A stretch of DNA of 64,000 bases, taken from assembly GCA_964036155.1 (NCBI GenBank), contig OZ038422.1:83971201-84035200 (forward strand). Reading direction: 5' to 3'. The notes below the pieces were generated by a model. It was not told the DNA's origin. It worked only from the letters and a program-made list of their open reading frames with translations, and ran no database searches. The position numbers and the translations under genes are program-made. Numbering within the stretch: position 1 is the stretch's first letter; each line of letters opens with the position of its first letter. Shown here piece by piece: positions 1-10,624 of this stretch. The DNA is from Diploscapter coronatus (Eukaryota > Nematoda > Chromadorea > Rhabditida > Rhabditidae).

Positions 1-2013
1 GCTCTCATTTATTCTGCATTTTTACATTAGGATTCCTGCCAGAGGCAGAGATGCTTCAAATATCACATTTCTCGTCGCTAGCTTTGCTCATGCGAAATTT
101 CAAATTCAAACGTTCGCATTTTAAATTGCAATTCATTTTTGGAGGATCAAAATTTGGAATGAGCGTCATTGGATATTTTTGCAAATATTTAGATATTGGA
201 AGACAATATTAGGATATATATATTTTAAATTACTTTTGTAGAATATCATATGATGTCAATTTACAAAAACCTACAGTTAGCTAAAAATCAATAAAATCGC
301 AAAATTCGTTCGAAATTTCAGAAAATCAAAAATGCGTCGTGTTAAAGATGTGTGTTTGAAGGATAGGCCAATTGCCACACAGAAACAAAGCAGACGAAGA
401 AAGATGCTTGAAGAAATTTGAAAGAAGGAAAGCCGAAAGAAAGAAGGATATGAATGATTGGTGATAGGGCTGCAGGGCAGGAGCAAAATTCAGGAAGGAA
501 AAAAACGAGGAGTCAGACTCAAGCTAATGATCTTGATCCATGACGGGATTTTATGGCTCATAAAATTCGTTTTTCTTATTGAATGTTGATGCATAATTAC
601 GGTCTGAAACAAGATTTAAATCCCTTATTTTTACCTATGGATTCCGTACAAAAGTCTGTCTAGGTCGGTAATTTGAGACTTTCGCAACTTAAAATGATAG
701 CATGCAAAATTGAGAGATCGTTCCATTACCATCTCCTAGAACTGCATAATATTTCGTTAAATTGTTAGATTTCCAAATACCCTCTAAATTTGACTAGAGT
801 GAAGGATATGAATGATTGGTGATAGGAGCTGCAAGATGCTGAGGAAAAGAAATGCAAAAAGGATGAAAAGTGAGGGGGAAGTTGAAATAAGCAAAAGCTA
901 GGAGCAAATGAATCTGTCAATGAGAAGTGATCACTTGATGACTTGACCGTCGATCTGTTCACCTTCGTAATCGAAGAAGGAATGCACGAATGCACGTTCG
1001 AGATGTCAAACGATTGATTGCGTCGTGTGAATAAAATATTTGCATATGACACAATTTTATGAAGATAAATATAGAAAAAAAAATTTGATCTTTACGAATT
1101 CTGGCAATGATATGTTAGTGGTAAATATAAGGAAATATGACTTTTGAATTTCAAAAATGTAGAAAAGAATGATAAGAGAGAACTTTTCTATAAAAAAGTG
1201 ATAGTAGTAAAATAAAAAGAGACATGTGAAAGAATTCGTTCGAATTGAAACACCGATTAGGTAAGAATTGAATTTCGTCCGAAATGATCACTGCTCAACT
1301 CAGAGTTGTTCTTCAAAAACTCCCAAAGGAATCGACAAACAACCGCTCACTTCGCAGAGCTTCTCATGAAAAGAATGCCATCATTCGATGATTAAAGAAG
1401 AAAGTGAATGTCTGCGGGCAGATTCGAAGACAGACTGGAACAAAATGGACTGAAACCTGAAGCGTGATAGCCGTGTGATCCGACTGAAGCGGAACAAAGC
1501 AGGGAAAGATCAGAGAGGAGGAAAGGGGGAACTCATAGAACTCTTAGAAAATTCACTGAGTTCACTAATTTTGAAAGCGCATAAAGCATAAAAAGTGGAA
1601 TAGAATATTTCTGATAAAGAAGGTGGAGGATGTTCCCAAAAATTCAAATCAGAAAAGTTCAGAGATGAACAAGATGAAATCAGGTGGGAGTGGAAATGGT
1701 AATTTGAAGCTAGAAAATCAAATATGGTCTAAACTCACCGAAACATGAATATGTGAAGTAGAGAAAATATAGGTTCAGCATAAACTTAGTGGGAAAGCAT
1801 TAGATTATTGAGAAAATAACTCACTGAGTGGGTGGAGCCTCGAATTCGAAATTGTCGAATTCGACTGCATTTGGATCTGCGCCTGAAGGGGCTGTTCGAT
1901 TGTTGAGAAACGCCAGGAGCATTTCATTGGATTCCCGCGAAGATATCGAGGAGGAACTGAAAATGGCGGCTCCATTTTTGGAGTTATTGAAATAGGAATG
2001 AGAGCCACTTGTG
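1..2013. other. Gene-poor AT-rich stretch
   Basis: I see no supportable gene here. Open frames are short, start without a splice or start context, and encode low-complexity Ser/Phe-rich peptides on the minus strand. A direct repeat of about 32 bp occurs at 443-474 and 801-834. Purine-rich plus-strand tracts are frequent. Exons of a rapidly evolving gene could be missed. Confidence 0.5.
443..834 (+). repeat. Pair of ~32-bp direct repeats
   Basis: The stretch starting GAAGGATATGAATGATTGG is present at 443-474 and again at 801-834, with one inserted base in the second copy. The flanking sequence is not repeated. Its nature is unknown. Confidence 0.6.
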
Positions 2014-2015
2014 TA

Positions 2016-4306
2016 CAATACCTGACAAAAGTTTGGAATATTCCGAAAAAGTTGGATAACTAGTGAAAGAATGGACGAATTGAATTGCCCTTTGGCATAC
2101 CAATACCTCTGGCGATAAGCAATAATTATGTAGAACAAATATGTAGATATCACGATTACAGTTAAAAACCGAACAACTTTACCATTTTCAAAGGGACAAA
2201 AGTTTGGAATATTTTGCATAGTAGTTTTAAAAGATTTTCTATGCGGGTGATACCCGAAGGTATCGGGTCCAAAAATTTATCACGAGTTTCCATGGATATG
2301 TACTTGATATGTGCCAAGTTTCATAATTATTGGATTCAAGATTATGGAATTATTAATTTTTTTCGGAGACCCTCCTTAACTATAGAAAATAGAAGTAATT
2401 GAGGTGTTGTCATCTGAAGACGTGGCGCCATGAGACATCAGATGAAGTAATCGAGAAAAGGGTTAAAGGAATAAATTGTCTAATATTTTCTGCGTATTTA
2501 GCTTAGAAATTTATAAGGATATAAAAATTATCTGAAAAGTGTCAGAAGAATGAAATAGTTTTCGATTGAAATTAGCCCTTTTCCTACACTTCGTTGCAAA
2601 AATTTAAACCGCTCGTCAAATATACGGGTTTCAGTATTTTCTCCATACGAAACGCCAAAATTTTTATATAGCGAGAATCGCCGTGCTCGGAAACACTATT
2701 CAACACAATTAAAATACCAAACAAATTTATTTATACTCAAAAGTCAACTTTTTAACAATTTACCCGTTGCAAAAGTTTAAACCGTTTTACATTTTTATTG
2801 ATTCTATTGCATTTTATTGATTTTTTCATACAAATTTTAGTTTTATAATATTCTCCATACTCAATTTACCTAATTGCCAAGTTTCAGCCCGATCTGATTT
2901 CTCTGAAGAAAGATATGATTTTTTTATCGCAACGCGCTCTTAACTATGGAAAATGACAGTTTTGTATGAGATTTTTCAGAAAACTTTTCTTTAAAAAATC
3001 GTTATTCTGATAATAGCTAACCTATCCAGAAACTATTGGTATGTCATGATAACTCAGCCAATAGACTTTCAAAATCAAATAATGGTTGACCCTGAAAAAA
3101 TCCTACAGGTGCAGAGTACGATCTTTTCCGAAAACACTTGAAATTTTCCTCATTTTCTATAGTTAAGATGAGTTAAAACGATGTCGTATATTTGAAGCAC
3201 TTGTTTACTACAGCAACGCGGTTTCAGGCAATGAATCAAGGCAATAAATAAGCGTAATTGGATGGTCTTATAGGGTCTATAAGATTTTATAGGATATTTC
3301 TATCCATTTTTGCAGAATGAATTTTTAAAGAAAAGTTTTCTGAAAAATCTCATACAAAACTGTCATTTTCCATAGTTAAGAGCGCGTTGCGATAAAAAAA
3401 TCATATCTTTCTTCAGAGAAATCAGATCGGGCTGAAACTTGGCAATTAGGTAAATTGAGTATGGAGAATATTATAAAACTAAAATTTGTATGAAAAAATC
3501 AATAAAATGCAATAGAATCAATAAAAATGTAAAACGGTTTAAACTTTTGCAACGGGTAAATTGTTAAAAAGTTGACTTTTGAGTATAAATAAATTTGTTT
3601 GGTATTTTAATTGTGTTGAATATAGTGTTTCCGAGCACGGCGATTCTCGCTATATAAAAATTTTGGCGTTTCGTATGGAGAAAATACTGAAACCCGTATA
3701 TTTGACGAGCGGTTTAAACTTTTGCAACGAAGTGTATATAAATTTGGGATATTTTGCAAAAGTGTTATTCAACCATCCATAACTTTCTGATAAGAGGCGA
3801 TTGAGAAGTAAATATTAAGGTAAGATACTCAGAAAATATCAGACAATTCATTCCTTTAACTCTTTTCTCGATTACTTCATCTGATGTCTCATGGCGCCAC
3901 GTCTTCAGATGACAACACCTTAATTACTTCTATTTTCTATAGTTAAGGAGGGTCTCCGAAAAAAATTAATAATTCCATAATCTTGAATCCAATAATTATG
4001 AAACTTGGCACATATCAAGTACATATCCATGGAAACTCGTGATAAATTTTTGGACCCGATACCTTCGGGTATCACCCGCATAGAAAATCTTTTAAAACTA
4101 CTATGCAAAATATTCCAAACTTTTGTCCCTTTGAAAATGGTAAAGTTGTTCGGTTTTTAACTGTAATCGTGATATCTACATATTTGTTCTACATAATTAT
4201 TGCTTATCGCCAGAGGTATTGGTATGCCAAAGGGCAATTCAATTGGTCCATTCTTTCACTAGTTATCCAACTTTTTCGGAATATTCCAAACTTTTGTCAG
4301 GTATTG
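2016..4306. mobile_element. Tc1-like long-inverted-repeat element (outer), split by an insertion
   Basis: The arm at 2016-2510 is nearly identical to the reverse complement of 3812-4306 (about 490 bp). Both ends abut a TA dinucleotide (2014-2015 and 4307-4308), the target duplication of Tc1/mariner transposons. The end begins CAATACCTGACAAAAGTTTG. The motif GACAAAAGTTTGGAATATT recurs about 171 bp inward in each arm (2024 and 2195 on the left), which resembles the IR/DR end type of Tc1 elements. No transposase frame is visible, so the copy is non-autonomous. The arms stop matching near the centre, where a second element (2587-3734) is inserted. Without that insertion the element would be about 1.14 kb. 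High arm identity suggests a recent insertion or gene conversion. Confidence 0.85.
2587..3734. mobile_element. Second long-inverted-repeat element nested in the first
   Basis: The left arm 2587 to about 3010 matches the reverse complement of about 3310-3734. The flanks are TA (2585-2586 and 3735-3736). The ends begin CACTTCGTTGCAAAA, and a related motif GTTGCAAAAGTTTAAACCG lies about 173 bp inward, so this is again an IR/DR layout. The central loop of roughly 290 bp shows no long open frame. The TA flanks and the point where the outer arms stop matching coincide, which supports insertion of this element into the outer one. Confidence 0.8.
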
Positions 4307-4543
4307 TATATATTCTTGGACACTCTTAACGTTAGTTATTTTGTGAAATTGTCTCTAATAACAATTCTCTAAACGCAAGGAATAATTCTGTTTATGTGAA
4401 AATATAAAAGGTGATCTTCAAATGATGATGATTATCTTGATATCAAACACATAAAAAAAATCTGGTTTGGCACCAGCAAATTCTAGAAAATCGAAAGTTA
4501 CGAAAAAAAAGTCTAAAATTTACTGAGTCTGAAAATGACTTAC

Positions 4544-4747
4544 TTGGACATGCTGGCGAGTTTGTGCACTGGAGGCTGCCTCCAGACAGTGCCCGCATTT
4601 CCAGTCGACCTTCTCTTTTTCGTCGAACCCATCTTTTTGCCGTTCTCTCTGATTCTCTTCCTCTCTCCTCGATTTTCCAATAAATTGACATCTCTCATTC
4701 TTTTATCTTCATCAGAAATGCTTCCAATTCCGTGTCTGGCAGCTTCT
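4544..4747 (-). other. Orphan candidate exon, basic peptide
   Basis: On the minus strand a 204-bp open segment is bounded by a TTGCAG acceptor and a GTAAGT donor, and it ends just before a second TTTTCAG. It encodes a Lys/Arg-rich peptide with a nuclear-signal-like KKMGSTKKRRS and no recognised domain. No partner exons were found on either side. It may be one exon of a poorly conserved gene or a chance open frame. Confidence 0.3.
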
Positions 4748-4879
4748 CTGCAATAATCAGCACTAATCAGACATAATGCATGCTCGTGAATTGACGTAAG
4801 GGCTAATGACAAATGGGTAGTGGTGACGAAAAGAGGAGGAAGTAGGCAATTTGTAGATTGCGGAATGATAATTCATATA

Positions 4880-5016
4880 TTGTTGATGCTCAAATCTGAG
4901 AGAAAGGATGGTTTTAGGCCAGTCTCTCTCCTTTTCACATGCTATTTCTCGATCTTTTAATCACTAAAAATAACTGTGCACCACTTCGCACGCCTCTCAG
5001 ATTTCGGCATCAACAA
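4880..5016. mobile_element. MITE, family B copy 1
   Basis: About 23-bp imperfect inverted termini (TTGTTGATGC...) enclose 137 bp without coding potential. The flanks are TA (4878-4879 and 5017-5018). The termini resemble those of the element at 7590-7857. The right TA is also the left flank of the next MITE. Confidence 0.75.
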
Positions 5017-5018
5017 TA

Positions 5019-5231
5019 CAGTGACGGCCAAAAGTATGGAACAATTGCGACTATGAATGCATGCCGGTAGAATCACGACTCGTAGATCAACTTGGGTGAA
5101 ATTTGGAAAGAAGTCTCAATACACTGGGAAGAATGTGTGTGCAAAATATCATTTTGATTTATTCACAATTATGGAGCATATCGTGCTGCATGCTTTTAAT
5201 GCTAATTATTCCAAAATTTTGGTCGTCACTA
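5019..5231. mobile_element. Tc1-like MITE, family A copy 1
   Basis: The element is 213 bp long and made almost entirely of two imperfect inverted termini of roughly 100 bp. It begins CAGTGACGGCCAAAAGTATG and is flanked by TA (5017-5018, 5232-5233). Both ends align with the ends of the longer element at 33597-34133, so these are two members of one family. The short open frame inside it (5057-5251) is not credible as a gene. Confidence 0.85.
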
Positions 5232-5233
5232 TA

Positions 5234-6969
5234 AGAAGAAATTTAATGTAGAAATTCTGTAATATTGTGGCATGGCCTTACATTTTATGATATATTAGCA
5301 CCTACTAGTGTAAAGCATTTTCAGATGATCAGAAAGTACCTTCATATTTTTAATAATAATAAAGTTTCAAATTTCTACAATGTTTGAATTAACAAAATCA
5401 AATGTTTTCGGCAATTGAATATGTGCGCGGATGTCATGAATAAAAATGGGGAAGTTTCGCATGCAGAATCCATCTGAATTTGAATGATGAAAATGAGAAG
5501 GGGAAGTAGAAGAATTGAAGAATTTGAAGAGCGGAGAGATTCTAGGTTAGGGAGGTCTTGTCTGTGCAAAAGCCGACAAGACTGACTGAAGATGCCTCTC
5601 GATATCTGAGGAGCATCAATTTATTAGACACGAAATAGAACGCGAAACGAGAGAAGGCAAAGAAAAATGATGGATGCTTAGATGGAGATGAAAAACACTT
5701 GGAAAACATGGTTCTTGTAAAGTCCACTCATTTTTTTTATCTTTATCAACACTATTTCGACTCAAAAATGGGTGAGCTTTCCACGAATGCAAGAAGAATT
5801 GAAAAAGGCACAAATGTTAGTCAAACTAGCAAATCGCTGCCAGCGGAAAGGATTTTGCCCCAGCGGCTTATTTTTTTGATGAATTTTAGATCTTCGATCA
5901 AATTAAGCAGAGACGTTCGTAGAGATGAATCAGAATGGAGGGATGAAAATGATTGATGGGATTATTGGTGAAGCACTGAAAAAATATATTTGCAAAATCG
6001 TGAACATGAATTTTCACAGCTTGGAATATCGCGCAATTGATGTCATGAAACCTTCCTTCTGGTTGCAAAATGCAATTCATTTTCAGGTAAACAATCATTA
6101 CGTAGTTTATTTCACCTTTCATTCTACTTTGAATGCACTCATTTACCAGAGCCTTCACACATCTCTGAACCTCCATAAATTTAATGAATGGAATGCAAAG
6201 ATGAAAAATGAGTGTGAAGATAAGTGCAGAAAATAAATTCCTCTCACATTTAAAAAATGACGAGTAAAAATAATGGGTTACTATGATGAAGTATTTCACA
6301 TAGAAATGCGACTTTTCGATTGGAACAGCGCTCTCTGCTCGTGAGACAAACAGAAATAGACAGTTGGTCAGGATGATTTCAACCCAACTTATCACCTTTT
6401 CATCCTAAAATTCAATCAACAATTATGCAGCATTTGAAGGAAAGCATATGACTGACTGCTCACTATAAACTTCATTCGGGGGTAAAATTCACTTCATATT
6501 TACTTTTATTTTTTCTTTCAAAGTAAGCGAAGTTTAAAAAATCATTGAATTATAAAGTTGGCCTTCGCATGACGAATTGTGAAAATTGAAAGTGAGACTG
6601 AAAATTGAAGAACGAGAAAGAACGGACAAAGGTTGATAAGGAACTGAATGAGGAAATGGATCGAGATTGAGATATCGAAGATTCGGGATGGATGTGATTC
6701 AGACAAATCGACCACATGTCATCTTCAGCTGAAAAAAATGCTTTACCTCACACTTTACTTTTTTCTATACGTGCATTTCAACATTCAAAATTTTTAAAAC
6801 AAGTTCTGGGTACATTTTGAGCGCAAATACCGAAAAAATAATCAATTATTTCACAAGTAAAATACATGTAGGCTATTTCCAAATAAGGGCCAGTTGATAT
6901 GTTCAAAATTCTGTAGTAATTGATATGAGTTTAGAAGAACATTGTCGAATAATAAATTGATTTTATTCA
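5234..6969. other. Intergenic, no supported gene
   Basis: Only short, overlapping open frames on both strands, with no convincing splice-bounded chain or recognisable domain. The longest minus frame (5898-6395) has Phe/Ile-rich low-complexity content. Confidence 0.5.
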
Positions 6970-7046
6970 GTGAAATAGAGGAATACGACCCATTAACTGA
7001 TAAATGGACAGTTGTTGGTAAAATTGATTTCAGGAAACTGCGATAA
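6970..7046 (+). pseudogene. Remnant of a Kelch-gene 3' end
   Basis: The segment ending at a TAA (7044-7046) encodes [20 protein letters not shown]. This is almost the same as the last exon of the Hsp70-Kelch gene ([20 protein letters not shown], stop at 10622-10624). It is preceded by TTATTCAG, but no upstream Kelch exons can be read. The best explanation is a decayed tandem copy of the downstream gene. Confidence 0.8.
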
Positions 7047-7334
7047 AGTATCCAAACATTTATTAATTCTCTTATCGAAATATTTCTTTTCCAATAACCA
7101 TTGACATCATCTAATATTTCCACAATTCTGGACTACCTGAATATTTTCCCTGATAAATGTGCAAACTTGCTAACAGATAGCATTCATGTTCATTTTTGTG
7201 TCAATTTTATTGGTTTATCAATAAATATTTTTTATTGTCTTTATCAGTTTGTCTACATGAGAAGATTAAAGCAGCGAATTTATCGATTATGCGTTAATTT
7301 TAGCATTTTTTGAATTAGAAAATAATTTGTCAGA

Positions 7335-10300
7335 ATGGTTTACATCGGAATTGATTTGGGAACGACGTATTCATGTGCTGCTATCGTTGAAAATGGAAGG
7401 CCTAAAATCATTTTCAATGAAGAAGGTAAATCAATTATGAAATCTCCCTATCTATTCTTTCCATTGTAATTTATGCTCAGGGAACAATTTTACGCCATCG
7501 ATTGTATCATATGGCGATAATAAAGAAATATTAGTTGGTAATCATGCACTCAACTATCCTGATCTTTCAAGAGTTCTATACGGTTCGTATTCTTTAGTCC
7601 GCAATCCGGGAGCCAAAAAGTGGTACAGGCTATTTTTTGACAATTAGTATTTGACGGAGCGATTTTTGTCAAAAAACTCAATGTTTCTATCGAAAATATG
7701 AGAGATACTCAATAATTTGACAGAAAATCACTCCGTCCTTTACTAATCACCCTATTTTATATGTTAAAAAAGTAAAATATCATTAGAAAAGGAGAGATCG
7801 GTCTAAAATCATTCTTTCTCTCTTCATTTTCGACCTCCCAGATTTCGGACTCAATAATATCCAAAGTGCTACCTTATTTTTCTGATTGATTTTGTAGATT
7901 CAAAAAGACTTCTCGGCTGGGGATTTATGTATCGTCTGCCGATTGCCGAGAATCGCTTACTATGGACATTCGATTTGGATACAAGGAAGGTGCTACATTT
8001 ATCTTTCATTGCAGCAAAAAGATAATATTTTAGGATTCAGTAGGCTATGTCTTGAATAGAGGCACTGCGAAAGAGCGATTTATTTCGCCGGAAGAGGTGT
8101 CAGCTGATATTCTACGAAAACTTAAACTAACCGCAGAGGTTCGATATTTAAATAATACCTGTTTAGAATTTATTTCTTAGAATTACACGGGAAACCCAGT
8201 AACAGAGGCTGTTGTCGCGATTCCGGCCTTCTTCCAAGACAACCAGGAAAGAGCATTGAAACGAGCGATTGAAATGGCTGGACTCGAGTTAAAGATGCTA
8301 ATTAAAGAGCCTATAGCTGCTGCAATCGCGTACAATGAAGAGAAGAAGCTAGAGAATTCAAAGATAATGATATTTGACTTTGGCGGAGGTAGGTGCATAA
8401 TCGCCATTTGAAAATAAACAACCAAGCAGTTGTATCAATGAACTTTCAGGAACACTTGACATTAATATTTGTGAAATTAAAAGCGGAAAACTCGCTATAA
8501 AGGCAGTTCATGGAGATGAGCATTTAGGTACGATCATATTTAATATTATTTTCATAATATGCTTGAGTTTGCATTTTAATAGGGGGTCAGGATTTCGATG
8601 GAATAATTATGAACTATGTATTACGGGAATATATAGAATTATCGAATAATGATATTTTTGGAGATAAACGCTTGATTAAACGGCTAAGGACCGAGTGCAG
8701 ATCGGCAAAAGAGGCGCTCTCCTTCAATACTCCTTCTTATAATATTCATGTTAGCGTTATTAAAAATAATCGAAGTAGCGAATTATAAAATTTAGTTGGA
8801 CATCGGTTCAGATTGCCATTTGGATTTAGATGTGCAATTAACGAAGATAAAGTTTAATGAATTATGCGAGAAGCTTTACACAAGAACATCCAGACTAATT
8901 GATGATACGCTTAGAATGGCTAATCTTAGGACAGATGACATCGATTACGTAGTAAGTAATCACGAAACCCTTCCATTCTGATCGAAAATATCTTCCTTAA
9001 ATTATTTATTCAGATACTCGCCGGTGGGTCGACAAGGATTCCCGCCATAAAGTTTGTTTTGGAAGCGAACTTTGGAGAGAAGAAATTAAAATTCAACATC
9101 AATCCCGATGAAGCCGTCGTATTTGGGGCAGCTATTTTGGCTGATGCTATTGAAGTAGAAATTATCATACTGCGAGTATTTAAACAAAATATTCTAGAAG
9201 AAAAAGCAAATTCCGTTGGTTAATCATTCCATTGATGGATTATGGAAGAAATTTGAAGAGAAATTATCAATAAGCCCGCAAAAACGATTAGACAAGTCTA
9301 ATGGGAATAAAATATTATTTTATCGTAAGAAAATAATTCTGAAAGCTTGTGATAAATAAGTTTATTTTTAAGTATTTGATAAAGAAAAAATATGTCTGTT
9401 CGATTGGCAAAACAATTCTGTTGAACGACTTGCGAAATTTAGTACCCGTTTAGAGCCATACGAAATAGCGATTGCATCAGATAAAGTTAACAATTATGAT
9501 TTTGACATTAGATTCATATTATTCAGATTTTTGGAATTAACAATTATTTAGAGATGTTTGAAATATATGACTTGAATACTCGACAAATTTCAAAAGGTCT
9601 TATCAGCAAACCCATGAATGATCAATTCAAAGAAGTTTACAGGTCCAGATCCTCCTGAATGGCGTAGATATGCATCTGTCGCTCATTTCAAAAACAAATT
9701 ATATTATTTGGGTGGAGAGGATCCTGAAGCAGGGGAAGATACGAAACGCGTTGACGTAAGAAGATCGAATGAAAGTCCATGGACTAATTTATTCAGGTTT
9801 TAATAGATGGACAATGGCAAAAGGGACCTGCATTTCCTTCTCCAATTGAAAAGGCTCAAACAGTGATATGCGATGAAAGTTTATACGGTCACATTATAGC
9901 ATATTCATTATTGTAATCATGGATATTCAGTTATTGATGGATGGGGTGGTACTAATAAGATATATCAATTATCAGACGATGAACGAAAATGGAAAAAAGT
10001 CGGAGAGATTCGAATGATACCAATTTATTCCAAAGTTGCATTGCTAAATGGAAAAATTTACATAATTGGGGGAGTGAGGTCGTTAATTTTGTATGATAAA
10101 TAATCAGACCTAGGGAGCACTTTCGTCAGACGAAAAAAATATGCGGGGGGTAGGTCGCAAGAATAAAATTGCAGTAGCGACGTCATCATACACAGTGAAA
10201 ATTTGTGAGATTTTCAAGTTAGAGATACAAAAATTTTAAGAAAATATTATGGGGGGTAGGTCGCAAGGGTTTTCTGACGATCGTCCTCCCTAGGACTGTA

Positions 10301-10624
10301 AATAATATATTTAGTGATGATAACGATATACTCAAATCCTGTCAGTGTTTCGATCCCTCAGTTCCAGTTAAAAGTCGAATTTCTGAAATCGCTGATATGA
10401 ATTATGCAAGAAAACATCATTCGCTCATTGTCGCTAGCGGGAAATTGTATGCAATCGGAGGGTGAGTTAAAATTTGCCTAAAATGTATAGCATTTATGCT
10501 TTATAGCTTATTTTACAATAAATCAACGCGTAACGAGGACAATGTCAGATATATCGAAGCATACGATCCAAATGCAGATAAATGGACAGTTGTTGGTAAA
10601 ATTGATCTCAGGAAACTGCGATAA
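7335..10624 (+). CDS. Hsp70 ATPase domain fused to a Kelch propeller
   Basis: Seventeen exons sum to 2,067 nt (688 codons plus stop): 7335-7425, 7481-7582, 7898-7989, 8034-8138, 8181-8388, 8450-8527, 8583-8749, 8796-8951, 9014-9154, 9198-9324, 9373-9485, 9527-9596, 9643-9755, 9797-9887, 9931-10078, 10315-10461, 10507-10624. Residues 1-380 form an Hsp70 nucleotide-binding domain with [34 protein letters not shown] and [11 protein letters not shown]; the nucleotide-site Asp, Lys and Glu positions are kept. The usual substrate-binding domain is missing. Instead a short linker leads into six Kelch-like blades from about residue 410, with cores such as NGKIYIIGG and SGKLYAIGG and a final [14 protein letters not shown]. 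The start is 1 nt after a CAG acceptor. Most introns are 40-60 bp; two longer ones contain MITEs. Inference: an ATP-driven factor that binds partners through the propeller. The alternative is two adjacent genes, but the Kelch part has no plausible start of its own. Confidence 0.82.
7590..7857. mobile_element. MITE, family B copy 2, in an Hsp70-Kelch intron
   Basis: The 268-bp element lies in intron 2 (7583-7897). Its imperfect termini (TTCTTTAGTCC / TTATTGAGTCC inward) are flanked by TA (7588-7589, 7858-7859), and a second inner inverted block carries GACGGAG. Termini resemble the 4880-5016 element. Confidence 0.65.
10109..10294. mobile_element. Small inverted-repeat element in an Hsp70-Kelch intron
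   Basis: Termini CCTAGGGAGCACTTTCGTCA and the reverse complement of 10273-10294 match at most positions, and a GGGGGGTAGGTCGCAAG block occurs twice inside. It sits in the 236-bp intron 10079-10314, making it about five times the usual intron length of this gene. No clear target duplication is seen. Confidence 0.65.

Noticed and set aside
1821..4372. Mirror-image open frames beginning MQNIPNFCPFENGKV and MHSSFKRFSMRV
   Set aside because: They are duplicated only because they lie in the inverted arms of a non-autonomous transposon; there is no recognisable protein and no selection on frame can be argued.
5057..5251. 64-codon frame inside the family A MITE
   Set aside because: It is made of terminal inverted repeat sequence and is not kept in the second copy.
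9618..9803. Kelch part as a separate gene starting [15 protein letters not shown]
   Set aside because: That ATG lies inside a 46-bp intron whose removal joins the upstream blades in frame (ISK|GPDPPEW), and at least two Kelch-like blades precede it.
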